This document shows positions 62,680-64,000 of a stretch of DNA of 64,000 bases, in pieces. The stretch is from NCBI RefSeq assembly GCF_032121415.1, contig NZ_CP135079.1, forward strand, positions 1,984,001 to 2,048,000, read 5' to 3'. The position numbers were made by a program, and so were the translations under genes. This DNA comes from Streptomyces parvus. GTDB taxonomy: Bacteria; Actinomycetota; Actinomycetes; Streptomycetales; Streptomycetaceae. Each line of letters starts with the position of its first letter. Position 1 is the stretch's first letter. Under the pieces are notes generated by a model that worked only from the letters and a program-made list of their open reading frames with translations, had not been told where the DNA came from and searched no databases.

Positions 62680-64000
62680 TCACGCAGGGACGATGTTCAC
62701 CAGCTTCGGCGCCCGCACGATCACCTTGCGGATGCCCGCCCCGCCCAGCGCGGCGACAACCGCCTCGTCGGCCAGGGCCAACGCTTCCAACTCCTCGTCC
62801 GTGATGGAGGGAGAGATCTCCAGGCGGGCCCGGACCTTGCCCTTGATCTGGACGACGCAGGTGACGGTCTCGTCGACCACGTAAGCCGGATCGGCCACCG
62901 GGAAGTCCTGGTGGACGACGGAGTCGGTGTGGCCCAGCCGGCGCCACAGCTCCTCCGCGATGTGCGGGGCCAGCGGGGCGATCAGCAGGACCAGCCGTTC
63001 CGCGACCGAGCGCGACAGCGGACCGCCGGCCTTCGTCAGATGGTTGTTCAGCTCGGTGACCTTGGCGATGGCGGTGTTGAACCGCATCCCCGCCATGTCC
63101 TGGCCGACCCCGTCGATCGCCTTGTGCAGGGCGCGCAGGGTCTCCTCGCCGGGCTCCGTGTCGACGACGGTGACCTCGCCGGTCTCCTCGTCGACGACGT
63201 TGCGCCACAGACGCTGCAGCAGGCGGTACTGGCCGACCACGGCACGCGTGTCCCAGGGACGCGACACGTCCAGGGGGCCCATCGCCATCTCGTACAGGCG
63301 CAGGGTGTCCGCGCCGTACTCCGCGCAGATCTCGTCCGGCGTGACCGCGTTCTTCAGGGACTTGCCCATCTTGCCCAGGACGCGGCTGACCTTTTCGCCC
63401 TCGTAGTAGAACGCGCCGTCGCGCTCCTCCACCTCGGCGGCGGGAACGGCGATGCCCCGGCTGTCGCGGTAGACGAAAGCCTGGATCATGCCCTGGTTGT
63501 ACAGCTTGTGGAACGGCTCGGCGGAGGAGATGTGGCCCAGGTCGTGCAGCACCTTGGACCAGAAGCGCGCGTACAGCAGGTGCAGCACGGCGTGCTCGGC
63601 CCCGCCGACGTACAGGTCGACGCCGCCGGTGGGCTGACCTTCACGCGGGCCCATCCAGTACTGCTCGATCGACGGGTCGACCAGCTGACGGTCGTTGTTC
63701 GGGTCCAGGTAGCGCAGCTCGTACCAGCAGGAACCGGCCCAGTTGGGCATGGTGTTGGTCTCGCGGCGGTACTTCCGCGGACCCGCCCCGTCGCCCAGGT
63801 CCAGCGTGACGTTGACCCAGTCGGCGTTGCGCGACAGCGGGGTCTCGGGCTGGGCGGACGCGTCCTCCGGGTCGAAGGTGCGCGGGGAGTAGTCCTCTAC
63901 CTCGGGCAGCTCCAGCGGCAGCATCGACTCGGGCAGCGGGTGGGCGATGCCGTCCTCGTCGTACACGATCGGGAAGGGCTCGCCCCAGTAGCGCTGCCTG
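62680..64000 (-). CDS. leuS: Leucyl-tRNA synthetase, C-terminal part (runs off the right edge)
   Basis: The C-terminal 439 residues of a class I synthetase that charges tRNA-Leu. [40 protein letters not shown] and [20 protein letters not shown] (the KMSKS loop, with Gly in third place as in other actinobacteria) are present. The anticodon-binding domain follows, then the tRNA-binding C-terminal domain ending [12 protein letters not shown]. The upstream codons at the edge read [15 protein letters not shown], so the coding continues beyond the window, and the editing domain lies outside. It is followed by a terminator. Confidence 0.96.
   Translation of the reverse strand, partial: RQRYWGEPFPIVYDEDGIAHPLPESMLPLELPEVEDYSPRTFDPEDASAQPETPLSRNADWVNVTLDLGDGAGPRKYRRETNTMPNWAGSCWYELRYLDPNNDRQLVDPSIEQYWMGPREGQPTGGVDLYVGGAEHAVLHLLYARFWSKVLHDLGHISSAEPFHKLYNQGMIQAFVYRDSRGIAVPAAEVEERDGAFYYEGEKVSRVLGKMGKSLKNAVTPDEICAEYGADTLRLYEMAMGPLDVSRPWDTRAVVGQYRLLQRLWRNVVDEETGEVTVVDTEPGEETLRALHKAIDGVGQDMAGMRFNTAIAKVTELNNHLTKAGGPLSRSVAERLVLLIAPLAPHIAEELWRRLGHTDSVVHQDFPVADPAYVVDETVTCVVQIKGKVRARLEISPSITDEELEALALADEAVVAALGGAGIRKVIVRAPKLVNIVPA

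Overview
The window is high-GC actinobacterial chromosome, almost certainly Streptomyces. The evidence is strong third-position GC bias, many GTG starts, tightly packed genes, families typical of the genus (DUF397 with XRE-DUF5753 regulators, DUF4190, DUF6243, DUF6518, DUF3097, a SpoIIE phosphatase with its own anti-sigma-like ATPase) and a conserved housekeeping order that, from memory, follows the core-chromosome stretch from glyS to leuS in Streptomyces coelicolor. I see no phage, plasmid, CRISPR array, rRNA or tRNA. The only mobile DNA is one broken IS5-type transposase.

The left part (1-11.7 kb) is accessory in character. It holds a glutaminase cut by the edge, a small membrane protein, and a rifampin phosphotransferase gene preceded by a perfect 37-bp palindrome that looks like a rifamycin-associated element. 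An alpha/beta hydrolase, a secreted protein, a kinase-like gene without a P-loop, a calcium-repeat protein and a protein resembling contractile-injection-system cargo follow. Next come an XRE/DUF397 regulatory pair facing a five-gene run of unknown small proteins (two are tandem paralogues), a frameshifted regulator remnant and two short genes.

From 11.8 to 28 kb lie glyS, the znuACB-zur zinc uptake operon with two Zur-box-like operators, uppS, recO, a TerB-like gene and leuA with a short Leu-rich leader peptide. A protealysin-like M4 protease with its presumed emfourin inhibitor follows, then a ribosome and RNA maturation block (era, a deaminase-fold gene without catalytic residues, mmcQ-like, corC-like, ybeY, phoH).

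From 28 to 47.6 kb come a PfkB sugar/nucleoside kinase divergent from a transporter across a 412-bp region with a textbook Crp palindrome, then a purine deaminase-rnz-HIT group, rsmE and a nitronate monooxygenase. The heat-shock pair hrcA-dnaJ has a CIRCE operator. A metallo-beta-lactamase-fold protein, a DUF3097 protein, a 958-residue receptor-like protein, hemW, a SpoIIE-type phosphatase, a DedA-type protein and a second transporter complete this part.

From 47.6 kb to the right edge lie an acyl-CoA ligase, lepA, rpsT, a 419-bp repeat-rich gap, holA, a YceI protein, the broken transposase, a DUF6518 gene behind four 13-bp tandem repeats, a flavin-type oxidoreductase, comEC-comEA, degV, a membrane-anchored unknown and the 3' part of leuS.

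Two themes run across the window. Many genes lack a Shine-Dalgarno sequence and carry a -10-like hexamer 6-7 bases before the start codon, which suggests leaderless transcripts. Gene ends are well marked by long perfect hairpins. Starts were chosen by hand from ribosome binding sites, leaderless spacing or family length and may differ from automatic calls.
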